Part shown: piece by piece, positions 1 through 6,460 of the stretch
Numbering within the stretch: position 1 is the first letter of the stretch
How the letters are laid out: each line of letters begins with the position of its first letter
NCBI GenBank assembly: GCA_036397475.1
Contig: DASWIV010000376.1
Coordinates: 1-10,233, forward strand
Length of the DNA: 10,233 bases
Source: DASWIV01 sp036397475
GTDB lineage: Bacteria > JAJVIF01 > JAPKYR01
Reading direction: 5' to 3'
The notes under the pieces: model-generated
What the model saw: only the letters and a program-made list of their open reading frames with translations
Told to the model about the DNA's origin: nothing
Databases searched by the model: none
Translations under genes and position numbers: made by a program

Positions 1-470
1 GCACATATTCATATTATGTAACTGCGACCGACATTGAAGTTCCTCCAAATGAGAGTGACAAATCGAACATGATCACTCTTACCCCGATGAATTTCCCGCC
101 TGAAGCGCCCATGAATCTTGTATTATTTGTGGCTCCGGGACGTGTAACTCTCGAGTGGGATCAGCTTGCTGCTCCGGACATCGAGTTTTACGTGATCGAA
201 AGAGCGGAAGTGGTTGATCCCGATACCGGAGCTCAGATAGTCCTCAGATTCGAGTTCGAGAAACCCACTACCGGGACTCAGACTTTCCTGGACAATAATA
301 ATCTGATCTCGGCGTGGCTCGATATCGACAGGAACAAGGTCCTGCTCCAGGACGGATTTGTTGAGAGCGGCAGACAGTACATTTACAGGGTCTCAGCCAT
401 CGACGAGTCCGGCCAGGAAGGCTCGACCGCCGAATTCAACATGATCCAGCAGGGAATTTCGGTTTTGTAA
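1..470 (+). CDS. Fibronectin type III domain protein, C-terminal end (5' end outside window)
   Basis: Open reading frame entering from the left edge; the first full codon is at 3 and 155 residues are visible before TAA. The first residues (TYSYYVTATD, then ESDKSN) look like the last strands of one fibronectin type III domain. A second, fuller one follows: PPEAP linker, VTLEWD in the B strand, FYVIERAE in the C strand, and YIYRVSAIDESGQEG with the usual Tyr and Ala-Asp near the end. FN3 modules are binding or spacer domains, common in large secreted or surface proteins. No catalytic domain, membrane anchor or sorting tail is visible in this end, so the function of the whole protein cannot be stated. 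A terminator lies 25 nt after the stop. The in-frame ATG at 69 sits inside an FN3 strand and is not the start. Confidence 0.85.
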   Translation, partial: TYSYYVTATDIEVPPNESDKSNMITLTPMNFPPEAPMNLVLFVAPGRVTLEWDQLAAPDIEFYVIERAEVVDPDTGAQIVLRFEFEKPTTGTQTFLDNNNLISAWLDIDRNKVLLQDGFVESGRQYIYRVSAIDESGQEGSTAEFNMIQQGISVL

Positions 471-494
471 TTCTCACCTTTGAATAGTAATATC

Positions 495-527
495 AAGGCG
501 ACGCAGAGTAACAGGCGTCGCTTTTTT
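495..527 (+). terminator. Rho-independent terminator of the FN3 gene
   Basis: A 7-bp perfect GC-rich stem (GCGACGC at 498-504, GCGTCGC at 515-521) has a 10-nt loop and is followed by six T. Three flanking bases (AAG/TTT) can lengthen the stem with one G-U pair. It lies between the stop of the FN3 gene and the promoter of the next gene, separating the two units. Confidence 0.85.
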
Positions 528-547
528 ATTCACTTAACTGAACAAAG

Positions 548-575
548 TTTACATACGCAGGTCATATCGTATAAT
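548..575 (+). promoter_or_regulatory. Sigma70-type promoter of membrane protein-pepA unit
   Basis: TTTACA (548-553), a 16-bp spacer and a perfect TATAAT (570-575). The expected transcription start is about 582, only about 3 nt before the ATG at 585, so the transcript would be leaderless or nearly so. No Shine-Dalgarno sequence precedes that ATG. Confidence 0.65.
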
Positions 576-584
576 AGCCAGCCT

Positions 585-1541
585 ATGCTGAAATTTGCAG
601 GAGAAATATACGAGAACGCTTATCGAGGAATAATTCGCAGCCCGTCGATATACCTGTGGCTGATCCTGATGGGATTCATTCAGGGACTAGCCGTGATCCT
701 GATTTCATCGCTGGGAAGTGCCATGTTGGTCAGCTCCATTGTGACAACTGATTCTCTTGAAATCTCGAACGCCGCTCCTTTTATAATTTTCAGAACTTTC
801 CTTGGCGTAATTGCCGTCACCACCGGAATACTTGGATCGGCGATGAAATCCGGACTGCTGCATTTCGGAGTTATGGTGAGGCGTAATGGCGTGGCAACTT
901 CAAAAGATTTCCTGGATGGCATTTTCAAATTCACAGGAAGGATTTTCCTGGGAATGATAATCGTCGGGATGCTTATGCTGATACCCGCCCTGCTGTTACT
1001 GAATTATTACCAGGACCTTTTTCAAAGCCTGTCGAGCGATATATTCCTGAGCGGATGGAATTTCGGCCAAGCCATGCATATCTTCGGACTGATTGTCGGG
1101 ATGTTTCTCATTGCAGGGGTATTCCAGGTGCTGGTGTATTTCTGGATTTCACTGTGGGATGAAATGCTTATTTTCTACGACCTGAGTGTGCCTGACGCTC
1201 TACTGGGTGCATTCACATTCGTATTTTCAAAAAATAATTTCGGAAAGGTAATAACTATTCTGCTGATCAACTGTGCTGTTACCCAGACTGTGATAGTTGC
1301 AACAAATTTTGGAACATTCAATTCGATTCTTTATATGGGCGCGCCGGCTGCGTGGGTGGCATCCCTCGTGTCGGCAGCGTCGAACCCGATCACCAGCCTG
1401 ATACAGTTTATAATGCTGCCGTTGTACGCATACGCCCTTATTTATCTCCTTCCGGCAGCGAACCCGGTGAAACAGGAAATTCCGGCTACAAATGCGATTG
1501 AAACTGAGTATAATGCGCAAAGTGTAATACCACTTAAATAG
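585..1541 (+). CDS. Six-helix integral membrane protein of unknown function
   Basis: A 318-residue hydrophobic protein. Hydrophobic stretches that could span the membrane lie at about residues 22-48, 66-90, 118-139, 163-190, 221-241 and 270-290, giving roughly six helices. There is no signal peptide, and the C-terminal tail of about 25 residues is polar. I do not recognise catalytic motifs. The layout resembles uncharacterised cytoplasmic-membrane families in which helices alternate with amphipathic stretches, but no family is claimed. The reading frame stays open upstream to about 480, but a terminator and then a promoter occupy that stretch, so I place the start at ATG 585 (MLKFAGEIYENAYRG). 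There is no Shine-Dalgarno site, and the -10 box ends 9 nt upstream. pepA follows after 28 nt without a terminator, so the two are probably co-transcribed. Confidence 0.75.
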   Translation: MLKFAGEIYENAYRGIIRSPSIYLWLILMGFIQGLAVILISSLGSAMLVSSIVTTDSLEISNAAPFIIFRTFLGVIAVTTGILGSAMKSGLLHFGVMVRRNGVATSKDFLDGIFKFTGRIFLGMIIVGMLMLIPALLLLNYYQDLFQSLSSDIFLSGWNFGQAMHIFGLIVGMFLIAGVFQVLVYFWISLWDEMLIFYDLSVPDALLGAFTFVFSKNNFGKVITILLINCAVTQTVIVATNFGTFNSILYMGAPAAWVASLVSAASNPITSLIQFIMLPLYAYALIYLLPAANPVKQEIPATNAIETEYNAQSVIPLK

Positions 1542-1569
1542 AGTAAAGTTACGAGAGGATAAAATAAAG

Positions 1570-3072
1570 ATGAATTTCACGGCAAAATTACATTCAGGAG
1601 ACATTCTCTCCGGAAAATACCCGGTCCTCGGGATCGGAATATATGAGGATGAGGATCTTACACCGGTAGTGTCGGATCTGGATAATGAATGGGGAGGCGC
1701 AATATCGAGGGCTTTCAAAGCAGGCGCGTCTCCTAAGGAAGGCGATGTGCTTCTGGTCACGGGTCCGTCATCAAAAGGCATCGGAAGCGTTGCACTTATC
1801 GGATGCGGGAGACTTGAGAAGTATACTTACGACGCGGTCAGGCGTATCGCGGGAGCATCAGCTAACTACCTCAGGAAAAGAGATTTTTCAAGAGTAGCGT
1901 ACCTCGTAGAAACATTCACACCGGATGAAGGAGACCTGGAGCGGACATCCCACTGCATTGTGGAAGGAGCACGCCTTGGAACCTACGTCTTCGACCAGTT
2001 CAAGACTGAAAAAGATACCAATCCATTATCCGCGGTAGACCTACACCTTCCTGAAGATGTAAGCCTGCGTCCATTAATAGCCGGACTGGACAAGGTTCTC
2101 ACGCTGACGACATCGACGATACTGGCTCGCGACTGGGGGAATACTCCGAGCAATTACGCGACACCGTCGCATTTCGCGAAACTTGCCAAAGATATCGCCA
2201 AGGAAACCGACCTTGTCTGCAGGGTGCTTGAAGAAAAGGAATGCCGTAAGATTGGGATGGGCGCATTCCTGGGAGTCGCCCAGGGCAGCGCCGAAGAGCC
2301 TAAATTCATAATTCTCGATTATAAGCCCAGGCGATTCGCACGGACTATCTGTTTTGTCGGGAAAGCAATCACGTTCGATACGGGTGGAATATCCCTGAAA
2401 CCCGCACAGGATATGGACGCTATGAAGTTAGACTGCGGTGGCGGCCTTGCGGTAATTGGACTCATGAGAGCGGTCGGACTGATCAAACCGAGTGGAGTCC
2501 GCGTAATCGGTATCGTGCCATCGTGCGAAAACATGCCGAGCGGGACCGCCATAAAACCGGGAGATATCCTGACAACCCAATCCGGAAAGAGCATCGAAGT
2601 TTTGAATACCGACGCTGAGGGAAGATTGATACTGGCTGATGGACTTGAATACGCGTCGAGAGAATTCAGGCCGAGCGCGATCGTCGATGCCGCGACTCTG
2701 ACAGGCGCTTGTGTTGTCGCGCTTGGTAACGATGTAGCTGGTTACTGGTCAAATAATGAGGAACTCGCGGCAGCCATGAATAAAGCGCAGGCGGATACCG
2801 GGGAGAAAGCGTGGAGGATGCCGCTGGTTGAAGAATACAACGAGCTTCTGAAGTCGGAATGTGCCGACACTCGGAATATCGGGACGCGCTGGGGTGGTGC
2901 TATCACGGCGGCGTTGTTCCTGAAGAAATTCATCAAGGACACACCGTGGCTCCACCTGGATCTAGCGGGACCGGCGATCCCTCCTGACGGGAAACCGTGG
3001 CGTCCAAAGGGCGCGAGCGGCTACGGGGCAAGGCTGCTCTATTCGTTGCTTGAGCACTGGATGGATAGTTAG
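1570..3072 (+). CDS. pepA: Leucyl aminopeptidase (cytosol aminopeptidase, peptidase family M17)
   Basis: A 500-residue protein, the usual M17 length, which removes N-terminal residues from peptides in the cytoplasm using two metal ions. The N-terminal alpha/beta domain covers about residues 1-165 and the catalytic domain about 175-500. The signature NTDAEGRL is present at 346-353. Expected metal and catalytic residues are all in place by comparison with E. coli PepA: Lys265 and Asp270 (GKAITFDTGG), Lys277 (SLKP), Asp288 (MKLDCGG), Asp348, Glu350 and Arg352. The C-terminal part has HLDLAGPA and GASGYGARLL. Start ATG 1570 has a GAGAGG site at 1553-1558. It is second in a unit with the membrane protein and is closed by a terminator. 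In E. coli PepA also binds DNA in Xer recombination; nothing here shows that role. Confidence 0.95.
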   Translation: MNFTAKLHSGDILSGKYPVLGIGIYEDEDLTPVVSDLDNEWGGAISRAFKAGASPKEGDVLLVTGPSSKGIGSVALIGCGRLEKYTYDAVRRIAGASANYLRKRDFSRVAYLVETFTPDEGDLERTSHCIVEGARLGTYVFDQFKTEKDTNPLSAVDLHLPEDVSLRPLIAGLDKVLTLTTSTILARDWGNTPSNYATPSHFAKLAKDIAKETDLVCRVLEEKECRKIGMGAFLGVAQGSAEEPKFIILDYKPRRFARTICFVGKAITFDTGGISLKPAQDMDAMKLDCGGGLAVIGLMRAVGLIKPSGVRVIGIVPSCENMPSGTAIKPGDILTTQSGKSIEVLNTDAEGRLILADGLEYASREFRPSAIVDAATLTGACVVALGNDVAGYWSNNEELAAAMNKAQADTGEKAWRMPLVEEYNELLKSECADTRNIGTRWGGAITAALFLKKFIKDTPWLHLDLAGPAIPPDGKPWRPKGASGYGARLLYSLLEHWMDS

Positions 3073-3094
3073 TTGTTTATGTAATATGAAATTT

Positions 3095-3125
3095 AACGAC
3101 GGCAGATTGCCGTCGTTTTTTTTTT
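3095..3125 (+). terminator. Strong rho-independent terminator after pepA
   Basis: A perfect 10-bp stem (AACGACGGCA at 3095-3104 and its complement at 3108-3117) closes on a 3-nt loop and runs into ten T (3116-3125). It lies 22 nt after the pepA stop. Confidence 0.92.
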
Positions 3126-3220
3126 AAAATTACAAATCTGGAATCCATAAACGACAAAGGATTATAAGAGAGAAAAAATTTCGGGGCGCGGGATTTCCAT
3201 TAAGCTATCGTAAATAAAAT

Positions 3221-3374
3221 GAAATGCGTGATGGTCCGACGCAGCGGACACGCTGCGGGGTTTAGGATGCGTAACGGAGTTTCGCGTTCCCAGTCACAAG
3301 GCAAATTTGGAGATTCGCTATCCCAGTCAAAATGCGTGATGGGAATCCCGCGCTCCGGCGTTTAGGGATGCGTA
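3221..3374. repeat. Degenerate direct repeat, two copies in mosaic order
   Basis: The 13-mer AAATGCGTGATGG occurs at 3222-3234 and 3330-3342. The module GTTTAGG(G)ATGCGTA occurs at 3260-3273 and 3360-3374, differing by one inserted G. Between them a third module, TTCGC followed by TCCCAGTCA, occurs at 3281-3296 and again at 3314-3329. The order is conserved but spacing differs (offsets 108, 100 and 33), as in an old duplicated element. Inverted copies of the core (TACGCA at 3390, TCACGCAT at 3438) follow downstream. Spacing is too irregular for CRISPR. It may belong to an interspersed genomic repeat family; that is inference. Confidence 0.6.
3240..3257. repeat. Perfect 7-bp inverted repeat inside repeat copy 1
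   Basis: CGCAGCG (3240-3246) pairs with CGCTGCG (3251-3257) around the 4-nt loop GACA. No T-run follows, so it is not an intrinsic terminator. The second repeat copy has a different sequence at this place. Confidence 0.6.
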
Positions 3375-3466
3375 GAGAATGTCCGTGCTTACGCAGGGGA
3401 CTTCTGAAATAGTGCGAAAGTGTTACGTTGACCAGGCTCACGCATGGTCTTCTTGAATAGTGAAGA

Positions 3467-3826
3467 TTAAATGTAGCCGCGGGTGCGGAGGAGGGTCATT
3501 TCGTAGCGGGCACGGTCTTCCATTTCTTCGACATCTTCATACACGTTTTCATCGTCGGGTTTGCGGGCGTTGTCCATCGCGGATTTGAAGCCTGCGTTGG
3601 TATGGGTATCGGGGATGAGTTGCGCGAGGTCTTTTAAGAGTAGCGGGAAGCCTTCGCGCCATGAAGGAGGTGTGTCGTTGAGGTAATCGTAGTTAAACGC
3701 GAATGAAAATATCTGGATTGAGCGAGGTGAGGGATCGTTCAGGTAAATCTGCAGGATCCATCCTTCGCGTCCGGGGCCGGTAATTTCCTCCCGTACGATG
3801 ATTCGTTCCCTGCCTTGCCCGGTCAT
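3467..3826 (-). CDS. Uncharacterised 119-aa protein, short paralogue of the gene upstream
   Basis: Residues 22-119 align with residues 162-258 of the adjacent 258-aa protein: both have GW, an IQI strand, the motif FNYDY (44-48 here, 184-188 there), an acidic PDD...Y(E/D)D segment and a final MTL. It therefore matches only the C-terminal domain of its neighbour, and the N-terminal domain is absent. The start ATG (3826-3824) overlaps the upstream stop by one base as TAATG, which points to translation by termination-reinitiation; only a weak GGA lies upstream. It has no signal peptide or membrane segment. I do not recognise the domain. It is not a frameshifted piece of the neighbour, since the upstream sequence is fully used by that gene and the shared part is duplicated. 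Confidence 0.75.
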   Translation of the reverse strand: MTGQGRERIIVREEITGPGREGWILQIYLNDPSPRSIQIFSFAFNYDYLNDTPPSWREGFPLLLKDLAQLIPDTHTNAGFKSAMDNARKPDDENVYEDVEEMEDRARYEMTLLRTRGYI

Positions 3827-4602
3827 TACTGTTCCATCTTAATGTTCCTCAGTGTCATACGCCAGCTTGCGTTTTCGAGCATGTCGTCGAAATCGTCATA
3901 TGATGCGTCATCGGGAATCTCTCCCTGCTGCATACTATCTACAAGAGTTGAATCGACAGCTTCTTCCGCGAGTATATTTTTTAAATCAGACATCAATTTC
4001 GCGAACTTGAATTCCCACTGGTCGTACTGGTCGCCCTGGTAATCGTAGTTGAATTTACTTCCGATAATCTGAATAAAGTTCGGTTTTTCGCCGGGTCCGA
4101 AAATGAACAAACTCCATCCAAGGCTCTGACCGGCATTATCCTTGATGAACGATGGTGTATTCAGCAAAGCTGAGCCCTGAGGTCCAAACTCCCATGTGGC
4201 GTATTTTCCGCCTGGCTTTCGAAATTCATCGACAGTCTGAGTGACCCATCCAGCGTGAGCGTAGGAAACCCATTCCGGAGGGAATAGCTGTTTTGCGCCG
4301 TACATGTCTTCAAGCTCGATCCCGGCATTGGAAACGTCAGTATTTTTGGAATGGATTGGTTTTCCGAACGTGACGATGTCCTCATCGGGTACAACGACCG
4401 AGCTGAAGCCTTCGGATGTAAGGAACTGGGCGAGTTCGATCGCCTGAGTTTCGGTGAGGTTATCCCAGACAATGCCCCTGGTGCGTCGAAGGCGGGTGTA
4501 GGCGGTCTGGACGTGATCGCCTGTGATGTCGGCTACTTTCTGTCCGAGCTGGCGGTATGGGAGTTTCTGTAATTTTTCCAAAAGTATTGAGAATCCGGTC
4601 AT
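3826..4602 (-). CDS. Uncharacterised two-part protein, 258 aa
   Basis: Soluble protein with no signal peptide or membrane segment. Residues 1-75 look like a small helix-rich domain ending in TRGIVWDNLTETQAIELAQFL and EGFSSVVVPDED, a pattern of helices plus one strand that I cannot assign with certainty. Residues about 95-258 form a second domain with many aromatics (WVSYAHAGWV, TWEFGP, GWSLFIF), the motif FNYDY at 184-188 and an acidic stretch at 229-243. That part from about 162 on is shared with the next gene. The start is ATG 4602, because GGAGG at 4612-4608 lies 5 nt upstream; the earlier in-frame GTG at 4614 overlaps this site and is unlikely. The gene ends by one-base overlap with its paralogue. 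Function unknown. Confidence 0.78.
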   Translation of the reverse strand: MTGFSILLEKLQKLPYRQLGQKVADITGDHVQTAYTRLRRTRGIVWDNLTETQAIELAQFLTSEGFSSVVVPDEDIVTFGKPIHSKNTDVSNAGIELEDMYGAKQLFPPEWVSYAHAGWVTQTVDEFRKPGGKYATWEFGPQGSALLNTPSFIKDNAGQSLGWSLFIFGPGEKPNFIQIIGSKFNYDYQGDQYDQWEFKFAKLMSDLKNILAEEAVDSTLVDSMQQGEIPDDASYDDFDDMLENASWRMTLRNIKMEQ

Positions 4603-4633
4603 AATATCCTCCACTCTGACTTAAAGGCTTAAC

Positions 4634-4662
4634 AGGTTACCATGAGATATTCAGACTTTGAA
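4634..4662 (-). promoter_or_regulatory. Possible promoter of the minus-strand paralogue pair
   Basis: On the minus strand TTCAAA (4662-4657), a 17-bp spacer and TAACCT (4639-4634), with an extended -10 TG one base ahead of the hexamer. This predicts a leader of about 25 nt that includes the GGAGG site. Neither hexamer is a full match. Confidence 0.4.
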
Positions 4663-4726
4663 CAGAATAAATTTGTTGCGGTAATTTTTTTACCTGTTGG
4701 CACAATGAAATTTTACCAAGCTTAAG

Positions 4727-4737
4727 AGCGATTCGCT
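4727..4737. promoter_or_regulatory. Short palindrome, possible operator
   Basis: AGCGA-T-TCGCT (4727-4737) is a perfect 5-bp dyad around one base, flanked by a second dyad CAAGC (4717-4721) / GCTTG (4735-4739). It touches the candidate -35 box of the VOC gene and lies in the divergent spacer, so a repressor site is possible. The dyads are short enough to arise by chance. Confidence 0.25.
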
Positions 4738-4766
4738 TGAAATTTACTCCATGAATAATCTAATAT
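4737..4766 (+). promoter_or_regulatory. Possible promoter of the secreted VOC gene
   Basis: TTGAAA (4737-4742), an 18-bp spacer and TAATAT (4761-4766) would give a leader of about 40 nt containing GGAGG at 4801-4805. A perfect TATAAT at 4791-4796 is closer to the gene but has no -35 partner and would start the RNA within the ribosome binding site. Confidence 0.35.
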
Positions 4767-4812
4767 TCAGCCTTAAAATTTAAATGCACTTATAATGTGT
4801 GGAGGAACTATG

Positions 4813-5406
4813 ATGAAAAAGATCTCGATATCCATTTTATTCCTGGGAATCGCAATTCTGTTGTCAGTACCATCCGCTGCCAATGCGGAGTCCGGTGCCA
4901 GGCTGGACTGGCTCACCATATACTGTAACGACATTGATGAAATGAGGCATTTTTACTCCGACCTTCTCGGCCTTGAGACAGGCCCGGGTGCTGATGAAGA
5001 AGGCGGCGGCTTTCAGTTCTACGTATGCGGGGATTTTGTTTTTATGATCATGCAGGCAGACACCGAACTTCCCGTTAACGAGGAATTCATGCATTGGCTG
5101 GGATTCTCCGAGACTGGGAATTATAATCCGGGCTGGTCGATACAAATCCCTTCTGAGGATTTCGAGGCTGTAGTCGCCAGACTCCAGGATGAAGGAGTTA
5201 AAGCTGCGGATGAAGAACCCATGAATCAAATGGACGCATTCATGCAGTACATTGTTCTCGATCCGATGGGGAATTCAGTTGAGTTGTATTCATATCTGCA
5301 GGACTTTGAAAGTGTCTGGGATATGTTCGAATACATGGATCAGCAGATGGAAGCAATGGAGGAATCAGAAGGGGAAGATTCCGATTCGCATGAAGGAGAA
5401 GAGTAA
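4813..5406 (+). CDS. Secreted VOC-superfamily (glyoxalase/dioxygenase fold) protein
   Basis: A 197-residue protein with a clear signal peptide: KK, a hydrophobic core (about residues 4-19), and cleavage after ANA at Ala25. The mature part has the paired beta-alpha-beta3 layout of the vicinal oxygen chelate superfamily: LDWLTIYCNDIDEMRHFYSDLLGLE at 31-55 for the first module, and PGWSIQIPSEDFEAVVARLQDEG plus the closing DPMGNSVELY (150-159) for the second. Trp33 and Trp108 stand where these enzymes usually carry a first-strand metal ligand, while Glu157 is kept, so metal binding is doubtful. The last 30 residues or so are highly acidic. ATGs at 4810 and 4813 adjoin; GGAGG at 4801-4805 is 7 nt from 4813, which I prefer. 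Substrate unknown; most VOC enzymes are cytoplasmic. Confidence 0.82.
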   Translation: MKKISISILFLGIAILLSVPSAANAESGARLDWLTIYCNDIDEMRHFYSDLLGLETGPGADEEGGGFQFYVCGDFVFMIMQADTELPVNEEFMHWLGFSETGNYNPGWSIQIPSEDFEAVVARLQDEGVKAADEEPMNQMDAFMQYIVLDPMGNSVELYSYLQDFESVWDMFEYMDQQMEAMEESEGEDSDSHEGEE

Positions 5407-5467
5407 AACCTTGCCGGAAACGATCTGCACCCTCCCCTCACCTCACGTGTGCGGGACAGAACCTTAT

Positions 5468-5496
5468 TTGACAAGATAAACCCCGTTTGATACACT
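5468..5496 (+). promoter_or_regulatory. Strong promoter of rpsB-tsf
   Basis: A perfect TTGACA (5468-5473), a 17-bp spacer and TACACT (5491-5496), with an extended -10 TG at 5488-5489. The expected RNA start is near 5503, leaving a leader of about 54 nt before the GTG of rpsB. This is the best promoter in the window, as expected for a ribosomal protein gene. Confidence 0.82.
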
Positions 5497-5505
5497 TCCC
5501 CTTCG

Positions 5506-5526
5506 CGCTTATTTCAAAAATAGGCG
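5506..5526 (+). promoter_or_regulatory. Hairpin at the 5' end of the rpsB leader
   Basis: A 9-bp stem with one G-U pair (5506-5514 with 5518-5526) and a 3-nt loop lies at the very start of the predicted rpsB RNA. A second short stem, GACC (5538-5541) with GGTC (5547-5550), would cover the ribosome binding site AAGGAGGT. S2 represses its own operon through the leader in E. coli; whether this leader does the same is inference. Confidence 0.4.
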
Positions 5527-5556
5527 ACTACACGTGCGACCAAGGAGGTCCAACAG

Positions 5557-6426
5557 GTGTATCAAATCACCATGAAACAGCTGCTTGAAGCTGGTATTCA
5601 TTTCGGGCACCAGACAAAGCGATGGAACCCGAAGATGGCCCGTTACATCTACACAGAGCGAAACGGGATCTATGTACTCGATCTTCAGCAAACACTAAAA
5701 TTACTTGAGGTTGCCTACAATTACGTAAGAGACCTGACAGCGTCGGGTGGAACGGTAATGTTTGTCGGCACCAAGAGGCAGGCTCAGGATGCGGTGGCGC
5801 ATCACGCGGAGAGGTCGGGATCGATGTACGTCAACCAGAGATGGCTAGGCGGGACGCTTACGAACTTCGATACCATCAAGAAGAGGATCAGGTACCTGAA
5901 CGATCTCGAAGAGAGATTTAAGAAAAATGACTTTCCCGGACTGACCAAGAAGGAAATCCTGATGCTTTCCAAAAAGCATGAGAAGCTGAAGAAATTTTTT
6001 GGCGGGATTAAGACCATGACCACACAGCCTGACTGCCTTTTTATTGTGGATCTGAAAAAAGAGCACAACGCTGTGCATGAAGCCAAGAAGCTAGGGATCC
6101 CGATCGCTGCGGTACTGGATACAAACTGCGATCCGGATGATTGCGACATACCCGTTCCGGGAAACGACGATGCGGTCAAGGCGATCAATCTTTTCTGTGA
6201 GACTATCGCGAACGCGGTAATTGAAGGCAGAGAAGGCAAAGACTTCGTGAGCGAAGACCAGATTCAGTCCAGGTATGAAGAAGTTGCCAAGCCGGAAGAA
6301 TCAAAGGCGGAAACAGAGGAAGTTGCCCCTGAGGCAGAAACTACGGAATCCGAAGCAGAACCCGAAACGGCTCCAGTCGCTGAAGCGGAATCATCGGATA
6401 AGCCTGAAGCGAATGTAGAATCCTGA
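5557..6426 (+). CDS. rpsB: Small ribosomal subunit protein uS2
   Basis: A 289-residue protein; the S2 core fills about residues 1-235 and matches the family throughout: MKQLLEAGIHFGHQTKRWNPKM (6-27), GTKRQAQDAV (71-80), QRWLGGTLTNF (94-104), DLKKEHNAVHEAKKLGIP (165-182), VLDTNCDPD (187-194) and IPVPGNDDA (198-206). It binds the 30S subunit late in assembly between head and body. The start is GTG 5557, seven nt after a perfect AAGGAGGT (5542-5549); the later ATG at 5572 has no such site. After about residue 244 there is a 45-residue tail of mostly Glu, Ala, Pro and Ser, probably disordered. tsf follows 34 nt downstream in the usual order. The gene has its own promoter and leader. Confidence 0.96.
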   Translation: MYQITMKQLLEAGIHFGHQTKRWNPKMARYIYTERNGIYVLDLQQTLKLLEVAYNYVRDLTASGGTVMFVGTKRQAQDAVAHHAERSGSMYVNQRWLGGTLTNFDTIKKRIRYLNDLEERFKKNDFPGLTKKEILMLSKKHEKLKKFFGGIKTMTTQPDCLFIVDLKKEHNAVHEAKKLGIPIAAVLDTNCDPDDCDIPVPGNDDAVKAINLFCETIANAVIEGREGKDFVSEDQIQSRYEEVAKPEESKAETEEVAPEAETTESEAEPETAPVAEAESSDKPEANVES

Positions 6427-6460
6427 CAATCGAGCATTGATATATAACCGGAGGAAAATG

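Larger units (their letters stand above)
3126..3466. other. Gene-free intergenic stretch with degenerate repeats
   Basis: About 340 nt between the pepA terminator and the 3' end of the minus-strand gene pair. I find no coding frame with a ribosome binding site on either strand and no RNA gene. Bases 3126-3180 are AT-rich and plain; 3181-3445 hold the repeats listed separately. Confidence 0.6.

Noticed and set aside
480..584. N-terminal 35-residue extension of the membrane protein from a TTG at 480
   Set aside because: It would run through the terminator hairpin and across the promoter; there is no ribosome site, and the predicted RNA starts after it.
1227..1781. 184-aa frame on the minus strand across the membrane protein/pepA junction
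   Set aside because: It lies opposite two well-supported genes, has no ribosome site and reads as low-quality antisense sequence.
3221..3400. CRISPR array
   Set aside because: Only two copies of each module, with unequal spacing and no uniform spacers; no cas genes nearby.
3467..3826. The 119-aa gene as a frameshifted fragment of its neighbour
   Set aside because: The neighbour already has its own complete C-terminal domain; this one is a second diverged copy with its own start.
4612..4614. GTG 4614 as start of the 258-aa gene
   Set aside because: This codon overlaps the GGAGG site that serves ATG 4602.
4791..4796. TATAAT as the main promoter of the VOC gene
   Set aside because: It has no -35 partner or TG extension, and would start the RNA inside or after the GGAGG site. 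It stays a possibility but ranks below the one at 4737-4766.
5802..6239. 145-aa minus-strand frame opposite rpsB
   Set aside because: Antisense shadow of the conserved S2 core; Ser/Phe-rich with no recognisable domain.
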